From Pontimicrobium aquaticum (GTDB lineage Bacteria > Bacteroidota > Bacteroidia > Flavobacteriales > Flavobacteriaceae), in contig NZ_SUPL01000006.1 in the NCBI RefSeq assembly GCF_005047595.1, positions 186,001-250,000 on the forward strand: DNA of 64,000 nt. The letters run 5' to 3'. The notes below the pieces were generated by a model that worked only from the letters and a program-made list of their open reading frames with translations, searched no databases and had not been told where the DNA came from. Below, piece by piece: positions 52,575-61,827 of the stretch; the stretch's first letter is position 1, and each line of letters opens with the position of its first letter. A program made the position numbers and the translations under genes.

Positions 52575-53258
52575 ATGAATCTTTTAATTGCCACTGCTAC
52601 TCCTGTTCTTATTGTTATTATATACATCTATATAAAGGATAAATATGAAAAAGAGTCAAAACGCGTTCTATTAGTTAGCTTCTTATTAGGAGCTATTTTA
52701 AGTATTGTAATTACCACACTGCTATATTTATTTTTCGATTTATTTTTACCCTTACCAGACAATTATAGTATTTGGCAGCAATTTGTTAAAGCGTTCTTTG
52801 TAGTAGCGTTAATTGAAGAATTTAGTAAATACATCATGGTGCGTTATTATGCACAACCTAGAAAAGATTTTAACGAGCCTTTTGATGGAATTATTTATGC
52901 TGTAATGGTATCTATGGGTTTTGCAGCTGTTGAAAATCTTTTTTACGTCCTTGAAGGCGGATTAGAGGTTGCTGCAATAAGAGCCATTACCGCAATTCCT
53001 GCACATGCCACTTTTGCCATTATAATGGGTTATTACATGGGGAAAGCAAAATTTTCTAATAATCGTATGAAATGGAATTTAATTGGCTTAGCCTTGGCAG
53101 TACTATTTCATGGTGCATACGATTTCTTTTTGTTTATTGGCTTTATTCCTGGTATATCTATTGGTGCGTTTATATCACTTATTATTGGAATTATTTTGTC
53201 CAAACGTGCCATAAAAGCACACCAAGAAATTTCTTATTTCAAAAAAATTAAGAAATAA
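52575..53258 (+). CDS. PrsW family intramembrane metalloprotease
   Basis: 227 residues with about seven membrane helices. 'VALIEEFSKYIMV' (EExxK), 'FAAVENLFYV' (ENxxY-like), 'AIPAHATFAIIMGYY' and 'LFHGAYDF' carry the conserved Glu and His residues of the PrsW/CAAX-like protease superfamily. PrsW cleaves the anti-sigma factor RsiW in Bacillus; the target here is unknown, although an ECF/anti-sigma pair is encoded at 10.8-11.9 kb. Confidence 0.9.
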   Translation: MNLLIATATPVLIVIIYIYIKDKYEKESKRVLLVSFLLGAILSIVITTLLYLFFDLFLPLPDNYSIWQQFVKAFFVVALIEEFSKYIMVRYYAQPRKDFNEPFDGIIYAVMVSMGFAAVENLFYVLEGGLEVAAIRAITAIPAHATFAIIMGYYMGKAKFSNNRMKWNLIGLALAVLFHGAYDFFLFIGFIPGISIGAFISLIIGIILSKRAIKAHQEISYFKKIKK

Positions 53259-53262
53259 AACG

Positions 53263-53284
53263 GAATATGATACGACTCATATTC
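53263..53284. repeat. perfect 8-bp inverted repeat after prsW-like gene
   Basis: GAATATGA-TACGAC-TCATATTC. It is followed by an A-run rather than a T-run on the plus strand, so a terminator role is not well supported. Confidence 0.5.
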
Positions 53285-53302
53285 TTAAAAAAAAGTTACT
53301 AT

Positions 53303-53310
53303 TAATTTTG
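53303..53310 (+). promoter_or_regulatory. -7 element for the acyl-CoA carboxylase operon
   Basis: TAATTTTG matches TAnnTTTG exactly, 33 bases before the ATG of the biotin carrier gene. No clear -33 box. Confidence 0.45.
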
Positions 53311-53342
53311 TAGTTTTAAAAGCAATTAAACTCAATCAAAAT

Positions 53343-53828
53343 ATGAGTAAAACATACACACTAGAAGTTAATTCTAATATAGAATTAAAACTAAACTCCT
53401 TAGATATTGCAAACACCGATATCATTAAAATCTCTAACACTAAATATCATGTTATAGATAAAAACAAATCAATAATAGCAGACATTACTAAAGCTGACTT
53501 TAATTCAAAATCTTATGAAGTAAAAGTTAACAATAATACCTATAATATCAATATAAACAATGAGTTACATCAGTTAATAAAAGACATGGGGTTTACTATT
53601 GGTAAGTCTAAACTAATAAATGAAATTAAAGCACCAATGCCAGGGTTAATCTTGGATATAAATATTAAAGTTGGTCAAGACATAAAAGAAAATGACACAT
53701 TATTAGTGCTTGAAGCTATGAAAATGGAAAATATTATTACCTCTCCAAGAGATGGAATAATAAAAACCATTTCTGCAGTTAAAGGAAATGCCGTTGAGAA
53801 AAATGAATTGCTAATTGAATTCGAATAA
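53343..53828 (+). CDS. biotin carboxyl carrier protein of acyl-CoA carboxylase
   Basis: 161 residues. The C-terminal biotinyl domain (about 90-161) has the biotin-attachment lysine Lys127 in 'EAMKMENI'. The N-terminal part is a beta-rich spacer. It carries carboxybiotin between the biotin carboxylase and carboxyltransferase subunits encoded next. The gap to the biotin carboxylase gene is two bases. Confidence 0.92.
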   Translation: MSKTYTLEVNSNIELKLNSLDIANTDIIKISNTKYHVIDKNKSIIADITKADFNSKSYEVKVNNNTYNININNELHQLIKDMGFTIGKSKLINEIKAPMPGLILDINIKVGQDIKENDTLLVLEAMKMENIITSPRDGIIKTISAVKGNAVEKNELLIEFE

Positions 53829-53830
53829 TT

Positions 53831-55270
53831 ATGAAGAAGATACTAGTTGCAAATAGAGGAGAAATTGCTATTCGTGTGATGCGAACAGCAAAAATAATGG
53901 GCATACAAACGGTTGCTGTATTCTCTGAAGCAGATAGAAATGCACCACATGTACGTTATGCAGATGAAGCTGTCTATATAGGAAAAGCACCTTCAAATCA
54001 ATCGTATTTATTAGGTAAAAAAATAATAGAGGTTGCAAAAAAATTAGATGTAGATGGCATTCATCCTGGTTATGGATTTTTGAGTGAAAATGCACATTTC
54101 GCTGAATTATGCGAAAACAATAACATCACGTTTATTGGCCCAAAATCCAAAGCCATTAAAATTATGGGAAGTAAACTTGCTGCCAAAGAAGCAGTAAAGG
54201 CTTATAACATTCCCATGGTTCCAGGTATAGACGAAGCCATTACTGATATTAAAAAGGCTAAAGATATTGCCAAAGAAATTGGGTTTCCTATTTTAATTAA
54301 AGCTTCTGCAGGTGGTGGTGGAAAAGGCATGCGTGTTGTTGAAAAAGAAAGTGATTTAGAATCACAAATGAATCGCGCTATTAGTGAAGCCACTTCTGCT
54401 TTTGGTGATGGCTCAGTATTTATTGAGAAATACGTCACTTCTCCTCGTCATATTGAAATTCAAGTCATGGCAGACAGTCATGGCAATGTACTACACTTTT
54501 TTGAACGCGAATGTAGCATTCAACGAAGACACCAAAAAGTGGTAGAAGAGGCACCTTCGTCCGTTTTAACACCAGATTTACGAGCAAAAATGGGAGACGC
54601 TGCCATTAATGTAGCACGCTCCTGTGATTATTTAGGAGCAGGTACCGTAGAGTTCTTGCTAGATGCCGACCACAATTTCTATTTCCTCGAAATGAACACA
54701 CGTTTACAGGTAGAACATCCTGTTTCTGAATTAATTTCTGGTGTAGATCTAGTGGAATTACAAATTAAAGTCGCTCGTGGTGAAGCGCTAAATATTAAAC
54801 AGGAAGATTTAAAAATAAACGGTCACGCATTAGAGCTTCGTGTATATGCCGAAGACCCTTTAAACGACTTTTTACCTAGTGTAGGGAATCTTAGCACCTA
54901 TAAATTACCTGTTGGAAAAGATATTCGTGTTGACAACGGATTTGAAGAAGGTATGGATGTACCAATCTATTACGATCCGATGCTTTCAAAGTTAATCACG
55001 TATGGAAAAACGCGTAATGAAGCCATTCAGCTAATGCTGAAAGCTATAGAGAATTACCATATTGAAGGTGTACAAACCACTTTGCCTTTTGGGACTTTTG
55101 TTTGTAAACACGACGCCTTTATTTCTGGAAATTTTGATACGCACTTTGTAAAAAAATATTACTCACCAGAACTACTAAAAGAACAACATAAAGAAGAAGC
55201 AAAAATAGCAGCGATTATCGCTTTAAAACAATACTTGGAAGATCAACAGTTATTACGTCTTCCTAATTAA
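53831..55270 (+). CDS. accC: biotin carboxylase subunit
   Basis: 479 residues, ATP-grasp enzyme carboxylating biotin. 'ILVANRGEIAIRVMRTAKIMGI', 'GIHPGYGFLSENAHFAELCE', the Gly-rich ATP loop 'KASAGGGGKGMRVV' and 'FLEMNTRLQVEHPVSELI' are intact. The combination with a beta-type carboxyltransferase suggests a propionyl- or methylcrotonyl-type acyl-CoA carboxylase rather than the fatty-acid acetyl-CoA carboxylase. Confidence 0.95.
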   Translation: MKKILVANRGEIAIRVMRTAKIMGIQTVAVFSEADRNAPHVRYADEAVYIGKAPSNQSYLLGKKIIEVAKKLDVDGIHPGYGFLSENAHFAELCENNNITFIGPKSKAIKIMGSKLAAKEAVKAYNIPMVPGIDEAITDIKKAKDIAKEIGFPILIKASAGGGGKGMRVVEKESDLESQMNRAISEATSAFGDGSVFIEKYVTSPRHIEIQVMADSHGNVLHFFERECSIQRRHQKVVEEAPSSVLTPDLRAKMGDAAINVARSCDYLGAGTVEFLLDADHNFYFLEMNTRLQVEHPVSELISGVDLVELQIKVARGEALNIKQEDLKINGHALELRVYAEDPLNDFLPSVGNLSTYKLPVGKDIRVDNGFEEGMDVPIYYDPMLSKLITYGKTRNEAIQLMLKAIENYHIEGVQTTLPFGTFVCKHDAFISGNFDTHFVKKYYSPELLKEQHKEEAKIAAIIALKQYLEDQQLLRLPN

Positions 55271-55286
55271 CTTTAGCGCAACTATC

Positions 55287-55331
55287 ATTCCGTACTGTCC
55301 CACTGAACATAGTCGAAGTGTGGTACGGAAT
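55287..55331. repeat. palindrome between accC and carboxyltransferase gene
   Basis: ATTCCGTAC and GTACGGAAT form a perfect 9-bp outer stem; inside, CACT and AGTG pair. The centre (ACTTCGACTATGTTCAGTG, complement strand) is shared with the loop of the terminator at 32868-32916. It looks like a dispersed repeat inserted within an operon. Confidence 0.6.
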
Positions 55332-55387
55332 CCAAATGAAAAATAAATAGATTCTGCATTGTAGTACAGAATAACAAAAAAAAAATC

Positions 55388-56929
55388 ATGGACTCAAAAA
55401 TAAAAACACTTAACGATAAACTTCAACAAGCCTATTTAGGTGGTGGCGAAGCACGTATTAAAAAGCAACATGCTAAAAAGAAACTAACAGCACGCGAACG
55501 TGTAGAATATCTACTAGACGAAGGGTCTTTTGAAGAAATTGGTGCCTTAGTAACGCATCGCACCAAAGATTTTGGCATGGAAAACCAGCAGTTTTATGGT
55601 GATGGTGTTATTACAGGTTACGGAACAGTTAACGGACGATTAGTGTATGTTTTTGCTCAAGACTTTACTGTTTTTGGTGGTTCTTTATCTGAAACACACG
55701 CCGAAAAGATTTGTAAAATCATGGACATAGCAGTGAACGTTGGCGCACCATTAATTGGTTTAAATGACTCAGGTGGCGCAAGAATTCAGGAAGGGGTTCG
55801 CTCGTTAGGAGGTTATGCCGATATTTTTTACAGAAATGTTCAAGCGTCAGGTGTTATTCCGCAGATTTCAGCTATTATGGGACCATGTGCTGGAGGTGCT
55901 GTTTATTCACCAGCTATGACCGATTTCACCATCATGGTACAAGACACAAGTTACATGTTTGTTACTGGACCAAATGTGGTAAAAACGGTTACTAACGAAG
56001 AAGTAACCTCAGAAGAGCTTGGTGGTGCTTCAACGCATTCAGTAAAATCTGGAGTGGCACATAAAACCTCAGCAAATGATGTAGAGTGCTTAGAAGATAT
56101 TAAACAACTGCTTAGTTATTTGCCACAAAGTAATAAAGAAAAGCCTACTCATCTACCTTTTGATTTAAAAGACGAAATTAGAAAAAGCCTCTCAACTATT
56201 GTTCCTGATAGTCCAAATAAACCTTACGATATGCATGAGGTTATTAAAGGTATTATTGATGATGATTCTTTTTATGAAATACATAAAGACCATGCAGAAA
56301 ATATTATTGTTGGATTTGCACGCTTAGGCGGAAAGAGCATTGGCATTATCGCCAATCAACCAATGTTTTTAGCTGGTGTCTTAGATGTTGACAGTTCAAA
56401 AAAAGCAGCACGTTTTGTTCGCTTTTGCGATTGCTTTAATATTCCTATGTTAGTTCTCGAAGACGTTCCTGGTTTTTTACCGGGAACAGACCAAGAATGG
56501 AATGGTATTATTGTACATGGTGCTAAGTTATTATATGCTTTTAGTGAAGCCACAGTACCAAGAGTAACTGTTATTACTAGGAAAGCATATGGAGGTGCTT
56601 ATGACGTTATGAACTCAAAACATATAGGCGCAGATATGAATTTTGCTTGGCCGAATGCCGAAATTGCAGTCATGGGAGCAAAAGGCGCTGCGGAAATCAT
56701 CTTTAAAAAAGACATTAATACTGCAAAAGATAAAGAAGCTAAATGGAAAGAAAAAGAAGCTGAATATGCCGAACTATTTGCTAATCCTTATAGTGCTGCT
56801 GAACGTGGTTTTATTGATGAAGTTATTTTACCAAAAGATACACGTCGAAAATTACTGAAAGCTTTCTCCATGTTAGAAAACAAACAGGTTGATAGACCAA
56901 AAAGAAAGCACGGTAATATTCCTCTATAA
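55388..56929 (+). CDS. acyl-CoA carboxylase carboxyltransferase (beta) subunit
   Basis: 513 residues, crotonase-like double domain (N: about 20-260, C: 270-505). '[22 protein letters not shown]', '[17 protein letters not shown]' and '[49 protein letters not shown]' match propionyl-CoA carboxylase beta chains. It completes the three-subunit enzyme, but lies 117 bases from the biotin carboxylase gene with a palindrome between them. A terminator follows directly. Confidence 0.94.
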   Translation: MDSKIKTLNDKLQQAYLGGGEARIKKQHAKKKLTARERVEYLLDEGSFEEIGALVTHRTKDFGMENQQFYGDGVITGYGTVNGRLVYVFAQDFTVFGGSLSETHAEKICKIMDIAVNVGAPLIGLNDSGGARIQEGVRSLGGYADIFYRNVQASGVIPQISAIMGPCAGGAVYSPAMTDFTIMVQDTSYMFVTGPNVVKTVTNEEVTSEELGGASTHSVKSGVAHKTSANDVECLEDIKQLLSYLPQSNKEKPTHLPFDLKDEIRKSLSTIVPDSPNKPYDMHEVIKGIIDDDSFYEIHKDHAENIIVGFARLGGKSIGIIANQPMFLAGVLDVDSSKKAARFVRFCDCFNIPMLVLEDVPGFLPGTDQEWNGIIVHGAKLLYAFSEATVPRVTVITRKAYGGAYDVMNSKHIGADMNFAWPNAEIAVMGAKGAAEIIFKKDINTAKDKEAKWKEKEAEYAELFANPYSAAERGFIDEVILPKDTRRKLLKAFSMLENKQVDRPKRKHGNIPL

Positions 56930-56935
56930 AAAATT

Positions 56936-56962
56936 AAAAGCCACTTAAAAGTGGCTTTTTTT
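56936..56962 (+). terminator. rho-independent terminator of the carboxylase operon
   Basis: AAAGCCACTT and AAGTGGCTTT form a 10-bp stem with a tiny loop, followed by a run of T. It also serves the end of the convergent amidohydrolase gene. Confidence 0.9.
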
Positions 56963-58048
56963 CTATTTAGGAAATAAACTCTTATCTAATCCAGGAACAA
57001 TGCGCAAGGCATTTTTATAATACACTTTTTTAAGCACCTCATCATCTAGATCCAAACCATACATTGCCCAAAAAGCATGATATTTTTTGTGGTATGGAAA
57101 GTATTCATCTGCACTTTCTAAGACTCTAAAATAGGTTGGAAATTCTTCTGGCTTCCAACTATCCTTTCCAAATAATACTCTGTCTTGATATTTAGTTATA
57201 AAGGCTTTGGCAAAACGAGGCTGTCTTCCTAATTCGGCAATAATAGCACCAATACCAACATTCATATTTGGCATTTCATCTAGTAGTTTTCCTAATCTAC
57301 CTAAATCGTTAGCTAACCAACTCATATGTGCACTAATAAAGGTAGTGTTTGGATGCTTTTTAAACACGTTATACTGCTCATTCATAATTTGTTGAAAAGG
57401 TGCAGGATCTGTATCTGTACGTTTACGTCTTGGATGTGTTTTTAATTCTAACCAACGTTCGTTATCGCCATCAAATTCATCCCAAAAAGATGCAGGATCT
57501 GCCGAGTGTATTAACACAGGTATTCCTAGCTCACCACATTTAGCCCAAATTGGGTCTAACCGCTTATCATTAATCGCTAATCTATTTCCTTGCGCATCTT
57601 TATTACGTAATCCTAAACTTTTATACACTTTTAAGCCTCTAGCACCATTTTTCACATCTTGTTCTAACTGAACTACCATTTTTTCAGTCCAGCCTTCACT
57701 TCCAGCACCTTCAAAATTGATGTTAGCAAACACTACAAATCGATTTGGAAAATTATCGGCTATATTTTTAACAGATTTTACTAAATCATCGCCAGTTCTG
57801 CCGCTTAAATTTACCATAATTCCCATATTCAACTTATCCATATCAGCTACGACAGGTGTTAAATCTTGAGTTGGCATCCTGTATTGATGTCCATGCACAT
57901 CAATAAAAGGGAATTTAGCTTTAAAAATACTATCTCCAGGAACTACTAGTGTGGATTTTGGATTGTATTCTTCAAAAGACATTTCCTGAGCTATAACAAG
58001 TATTGGCAGCAAGAACATTAAAGTTGAGATAATTGAACGAAACTTCAT
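56963..58048 (-). CDS. exported amidohydrolase family protein
   Basis: 361 residues with a signal peptide ending near 'LVIAQ'. A TIM-barrel amidohydrolase-2 domain is indicated by 'FIDVHGHQYRMP' (HxH-type start), 'GIPVLIHSADPASFWDEF', 'FISAHMSWLANDLGRL' and 'RVLFGKDSW'. The substrate is unknown. Single gene; it faces the carboxylase operon across a shared terminator. Confidence 0.87.
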   Translation of the reverse strand: MKFRSIISTLMFLLPILVIAQEMSFEEYNPKSTLVVPGDSIFKAKFPFIDVHGHQYRMPTQDLTPVVADMDKLNMGIMVNLSGRTGDDLVKSVKNIADNFPNRFVVFANINFEGAGSEGWTEKMVVQLEQDVKNGARGLKVYKSLGLRNKDAQGNRLAINDKRLDPIWAKCGELGIPVLIHSADPASFWDEFDGDNERWLELKTHPRRKRTDTDPAPFQQIMNEQYNVFKKHPNTTFISAHMSWLANDLGRLGKLLDEMPNMNVGIGAIIAELGRQPRFAKAFITKYQDRVLFGKDSWKPEEFPTYFRVLESADEYFPYHKKYHAFWAMYGLDLDDEVLKKVYYKNALRIVPGLDKSLFPK

Positions 58049-58126
58049 ATCTATAATTTTGTTTTAGGCACTAAAGTTAATAATATACCACAATAGAATA
58101 GTAAATTTAGCAAGCATTTAACAAGG

Positions 58127-58762
58127 TTATTTAAATGATATGAACGATAATATATTGACTATAGAAGAAATCATATACTCAATTCCAATAGCTATTACTA
58201 TAAACCCAATAATTCTGGAGAGTGCATTAATACCTGATGCGCCTAATACTCCGACTATAAAATGTCCGCTTTTAAGTATTATATAAATACTAAATGCTGC
58301 CAAAATCATGGCACAGACTATAATTATAACATCAAAAGTTAGGTTATATTCCTGATTATAACCAATAAGCATTGATATGGTTCCAGGACCTGCCAACATT
58401 GGTATAGCTAATGGTGTTAGTGAAATGGAGTCTCGCGTTTGAATATCTTGTTGCACGCGTTTACGTTTCATGCCTTTGTGCTCTCTAAATTTACCTGTAA
58501 GCAGGGCAAATCCAGAAGATGTAATAATAAGTCCTCCTGCAATCTTTAATGCATTTAAACTAATCCCAAAAAAAGACAAAATATACTTACCTGCAAAAAA
58601 GGAAAGTAACAAGATTATCAACACATCTACAGCTGTCCAAAACGCTGTTATTGAGCGTTCTTTTTTAGAGTTATCTTGTGTTAATCCCACAAAAACAGGC
58701 ACGGTTCCTAAGGGATTCATTATGGAGAACAGTGCTCCAAAAGTAATTAAAAGTAATTCCAT
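58127..58762 (-). CDS. MarC family membrane protein
   Basis: 211 residues with six membrane helices. 'FGALFSIMNPLGTVPVFVGLT', 'GGLIITSSGFALLTGK' and 'PLAIPMLAGPGTISMLI' are the MarC/NAAT family signatures. The role is not settled; related proteins transport small neutral amino acids. Single gene. Confidence 0.92.
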   Translation of the reverse strand: MELLLITFGALFSIMNPLGTVPVFVGLTQDNSKKERSITAFWTAVDVLIILLLSFFAGKYILSFFGISLNALKIAGGLIITSSGFALLTGKFREHKGMKRKRVQQDIQTRDSISLTPLAIPMLAGPGTISMLIGYNQEYNLTFDVIIIVCAMILAAFSIYIILKSGHFIVGVLGASGINALSRIIGFIVIAIGIEYMISSIVNILSFISFK

Positions 58763-58848
58763 TGTTTTTTCTACAAAAACACTGCTTTTAATTAGCTTTT
58801 ACATTACAAGAAAATTAAACTAAAATTATTAAAATGTAAAGTACTTTT

Positions 58849-59319
58849 TTATAGTTCCTCTATCATTACATTGTAGTCGTATTGCAAATCTTCATGCACT
58901 TTAGCAATGGCTTTTTGGGCTAATTCTAATTGCTTGTTATACATGTTTGTCAATACGGTATTTTGCTTATATGAAGGCTGCATCTTTCCTAACCTCTTAC
59001 AGAAATATATAAGTAATTCGGCTTCGGTTTCTTTCTTTTTAGAATAACGAATAAAACGCTTTACTTGCCTTAGTATTTTTCTAACCGCTTTTTTAATATA
59101 ATAGTAATTGGTAGCACTTATTTCTGAAAAAGTCGCATCTATATATGCCTTTACACTTTCGATATAGGCCGTTTCATTTTCCGACTCAAATACCAAATAG
59201 GTTAAGAGTTCTTTGGTTTCTAGTTTAAAACGAGCCATTGCTAAGCAATAGTCAATTAACTGCTCTTGCGACCTATATTTTAGCTCTTTTTTAAGCTCGG
59301 TAATTGTGGCTGGTTTCAT
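58849..59319 (-). CDS. hypothetical basic helical protein
   Basis: About 156 residues, Lys-rich and nearly all alpha-helical ('TITELKKELKYRSQEQLIDYCLAMARFKLETKELLTYLVFESENETAYIES'). Homologues without known function are common in Bacteroidota, judged by memory only. I start at ATG 59319, just inside the stop codon of the upstream gene; ATG 59328 is also possible. The last of three genes in a row. Confidence 0.7.
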   Translation of the reverse strand: MKPATITELKKELKYRSQEQLIDYCLAMARFKLETKELLTYLVFESENETAYIESVKAYIDATFSEISATNYYYIKKAVRKILRQVKRFIRYSKKKETEAELLIYFCKRLGKMQPSYKQNTVLTNMYNKQLELAQKAIAKVHEDLQYDYNVMIEEL

Positions 59320-59320
59320 A

Positions 59321-59734
59321 TTAAGCAAAAGGCTTTAAATTAGGTTCTAAAAATGAGGATTTAGCAATATTTGAATTAAAGATATCAATACTATAATGTT
59401 GAGCTAATAGTTCTTTAAAATTTGTTTTTAACCTTGGAAATTCTGTTATAAAATCCTTGAAATTATTAGATTTAGATTTCGAAATAAAATGACTTACGGC
59501 TTTAACTGCAGCTATAGTTACCGTTTTGTTATACTTATCTTTTACACCCAGTGAAGCTACATAACTTAATAACTGACTATCTATAGTAATTAAAGCTTTA
59601 TTTAGACCATATTTTGTTACATGAATCCATGCTAAACGTATGTGAGCCTCATGGTTAAATAACGATGCATCTAGAGTACAATTTGAGAATTGTGCTTCAA
59701 ATTCGTTATCTACTAACTCTAAGTGATTTTGCAT
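59321..59734 (-). CDS. hypothetical protein downstream of dinB-like gene
   Basis: 137 residues, helical, with a conserved-looking 'FNHEAHIRLAWIHVTKYG' segment near residue 26 and a C-terminal 'FKELLAQHYS' region. I do not recognise a named domain. Two His in the HxAH-like segment could bind a ligand or metal. It lies between a DinB-type gene (eight bases upstream) and the helical protein gene (overlapping), so one transcript is likely. Confidence 0.7.
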   Translation of the reverse strand: MQNHLELVDNEFEAQFSNCTLDASLFNHEAHIRLAWIHVTKYGLNKALITIDSQLLSYVASLGVKDKYNKTVTIAAVKAVSHFISKSKSNNFKDFITEFPRLKTNFKELLAQHYSIDIFNSNIAKSSFLEPNLKPFA

Positions 59735-59742
59735 AATTAAAA

Positions 59743-60192
59743 CTATTTAGAATCTAATAAACGCCTGTGATAATTAATTTGTCCTAAATGATATGCTAAA
59801 TGCGATGTTAAATGCACCAAGAAATAACCTGTTGTCATGTGATCTTCAAAAACTCTTCGTCTGTATTCTTTTTGTAAATCTTGAGGTGTTAATTTCTTTA
59901 AAGTGTTTTCTACAATATCCATAGTCTCATCAACCTGACGTAATAACTCTTCTCTGGGTACATCTTTTAAAGAAAATTCTAAATCTCTTTGCCTAATATA
60001 ACCTGTACCTCCCAATTCTGCACCAATAAAATGATTTAAGTTTCCTACTAAATGTAAACACAAGTTTCCGGGACAATTGGATACAGCTTTATCGATAATC
60101 CATAAGTTTGATTCATCTTTATAAGCTGCTATTTCTTCTTTTAATTTATTTAGATCCCTTTCAAATATTTTGATTACAATATCTATTAGCAT
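59743..60192 (-). CDS. DinB family protein
   Basis: 149 residues, four-helix bundle of the DinB/YfiT superfamily. 'NLCLHLVGNLNHFIG' and 'VHLTSHLAYHLGQINYHRRLL' give the three-His metal-site pattern. The function is unknown; some relatives are mycothiol or bacillithiol transferases. First gene of a three-gene run, with a -7 box directly upstream. Confidence 0.88.
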   Translation of the reverse strand: MLIDIVIKIFERDLNKLKEEIAAYKDESNLWIIDKAVSNCPGNLCLHLVGNLNHFIGAELGGTGYIRQRDLEFSLKDVPREELLRQVDETMDIVENTLKKLTPQDLQKEYRRRVFEDHMTTGYFLVHLTSHLAYHLGQINYHRRLLDSK

Positions 60193-60212
60193 AACTACTA
60201 TTTTCTTTAAAA

Positions 60213-60220
60213 CAAATTTA
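60213..60220 (-). promoter_or_regulatory. -7 element for the DinB gene
   Basis: Minus-strand TAAATTTG, exact match to TAnnTTTG, about 20 bases before the ATG. No clear -33 box. Confidence 0.45.
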
Positions 60221-60253
60221 GCAATATATAGAATAACAGACTATACTTTAAAG

Positions 60254-60287
60254 AATAAACCCAGAATTTAAAAAATTCTGGGTTTAG
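60254..60287 (-). terminator. terminator of the trypsin-like protease gene
   Basis: AAACCCAGAATTT and AATTCTGGGTTTA form a stem of about 12 bp, followed by TTCTTT on the minus strand. It separates the protease from the DinB unit. Confidence 0.85.
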
Positions 60288-60344
60288 AGGCTATTTTAAT
60301 AATACATTTAGCTAATGATTCCTTAATTATACTTGTTAATATAT

Positions 60345-61727
60345 TTAGACAAATCTAATCCCATTCGCCTCAAAGGTTCTTAAAATATCACCTATTGGAT
60401 TTGCAATGGTATATTTAGTGTCATTAGCTGTTTCTCCACCACTCATAATCATACCAACGACCTCCTTATCTTCGTTAACAACTATTGAACCAGAATCTCC
60501 TGGCAATCCAAAATTATCATATGGGTTAACCGTTTGAATTCTAAGTTGATTATAATACGTATAAGTTCCAAAATTTGGATAGTTTACATTACAAGTAAAT
60601 GTATCGCTTACCACCTTTCCTGTAGTAAACTGAGTTCTTCTACCAAACTTTGCGACATCATCGCCGGGAAATGTTACATCATGACCAGTTGTTTGTCCTA
60701 TTTGTAAAATAGTTTTTGGCAGTATATTTCTATGGCTAACAGTTGCTAAAGCAGCATCAATATTATTAGGCTGTCCTAAGAAGCCCATTAAAAACTCTCC
60801 TGCATCTGTTTCTGGCCAATGTCCTCCCATTGGTAATGCTGGTTGACTTAAATGTGTTCCTGGTATCGTATGTGGTCCAGACATAAATACATGTGCACTA
60901 CTCAACATTACCTTTGCTCCAAAATTGGTTTCAAGTACAATACCTAGAGTACCATATAAATCTAGATCGAAAGGCCCTACAGATATACCTCCAAGTATTG
61001 GATTCACTATGGAATCATTTATAACACTTTTTGTTTCGCTTGGCTCTGTTTTCGTTGCAGTTGAAAAAGGCACTAATGTTGTTTCCCACACATCAGTTTT
61101 AATACCCTGAACGGTTTTAGGGATACGTTGTTTTGGTAGTACGTTTTGTTTCTTTTCAACAAATACAATAATGGCCAACTCATCTGTTTTTATACCGTTC
61201 TTAATCTTATAATCTATATCTACAGCAACAACACCTTCTCTTTGTAACAACGCATCTTCAACTTTACTTTTTATTCGTTGAATATGTTTCCTGCGTTCAA
61301 ATTCTCTTGAGTCCTTGCTTTCTCTAATATTGAATATCTTCTTTTGTTCTTGAACTTTTTCCCAAAATTGAGCTCCTATAGTTAATATATCTCCTTTGTG
61401 AGCTTCATAATATTTAATAAATTCTTTTACTTCAAATTCTAATAAATTATCTGTACTATAGCCTGTACACTTACCATTTACAAAAAAGATTTTAGCGTTG
61501 CGAACACCAGTTTTAGAGAAATTGAATGAGATATGGAATTTTTTAAATTCTCCATTTCCTTTATCAGTAGGAGCTACTGTAAAATGTGTGTTGAATTTAT
61601 CTGTTTCCTTTGGAGACCTGTAATAAGAATATGAATTGCTATAAATACTATTACTAGTTTTATAAATACCATTAAACTCATCAACATCAATAATTTTTAT
61701 TTGTTCATTTAAATCTTTACATTTCAT
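60345..61727 (-). CDS. trypsin-like serine protease with long N-terminal region
   Basis: 460 residues, no signal peptide. The C-terminal chymotrypsin-fold domain has a complete triad by motif: His279 ('SSAHVF'), Asp324 ('NNIDAALA') and Ser412 ('GDSGSIV'). A domain at about 155-215 ('GVVAVDIDYKIKNGIKTDELAIIVFVEKK' and 'IPKTVQGIKTDVWET') precedes it, as in the NAL1-like bacterial trypsin family. The first 140 residues are not recognised. It lies after the paralog array on the same strand, separated by a terminator. The substrate is unknown. Confidence 0.8.
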   Translation of the reverse strand: MKCKDLNEQIKIIDVDEFNGIYKTSNSIYSNSYSYYRSPKETDKFNTHFTVAPTDKGNGEFKKFHISFNFSKTGVRNAKIFFVNGKCTGYSTDNLLEFEVKEFIKYYEAHKGDILTIGAQFWEKVQEQKKIFNIRESKDSREFERRKHIQRIKSKVEDALLQREGVVAVDIDYKIKNGIKTDELAIIVFVEKKQNVLPKQRIPKTVQGIKTDVWETTLVPFSTATKTEPSETKSVINDSIVNPILGGISVGPFDLDLYGTLGIVLETNFGAKVMLSSAHVFMSGPHTIPGTHLSQPALPMGGHWPETDAGEFLMGFLGQPNNIDAALATVSHRNILPKTILQIGQTTGHDVTFPGDDVAKFGRRTQFTTGKVVSDTFTCNVNYPNFGTYTYYNQLRIQTVNPYDNFGLPGDSGSIVVNEDKEVVGMIMSGGETANDTKYTIANPIGDILRTFEANGIRFV

Positions 61728-61766
61728 AATTATTTGATTTTATAAACTTTATTAACTTTTGTAATT

Positions 61767-61815
61767 AAAAAGAAGTGCTTATCTCATCTAATGGATTCAA
61801 TAAGCACTTCTTTTT
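61767..61815 (-). terminator. terminator after the first array paralog
   Basis: AAAAGAAGTGCTTAT and ATAAGCACTTCTTTT form a long, nearly perfect 16-bp stem with a 17-base loop, followed by a U-run on the minus strand. It lies between the paralog gene and the protease gene. Confidence 0.85.
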
Positions 61816-61827
61816 ACTTATTCAATA

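Noticed and set aside
53263-53284. Hairpin after the PrsW gene as terminator
   Set aside because: It is followed by A rather than T on the coding strand.
53868-54095. 75-codon minus-strand frame opposite accC
   Set aside because: Antisense shadow of a highly conserved gene.
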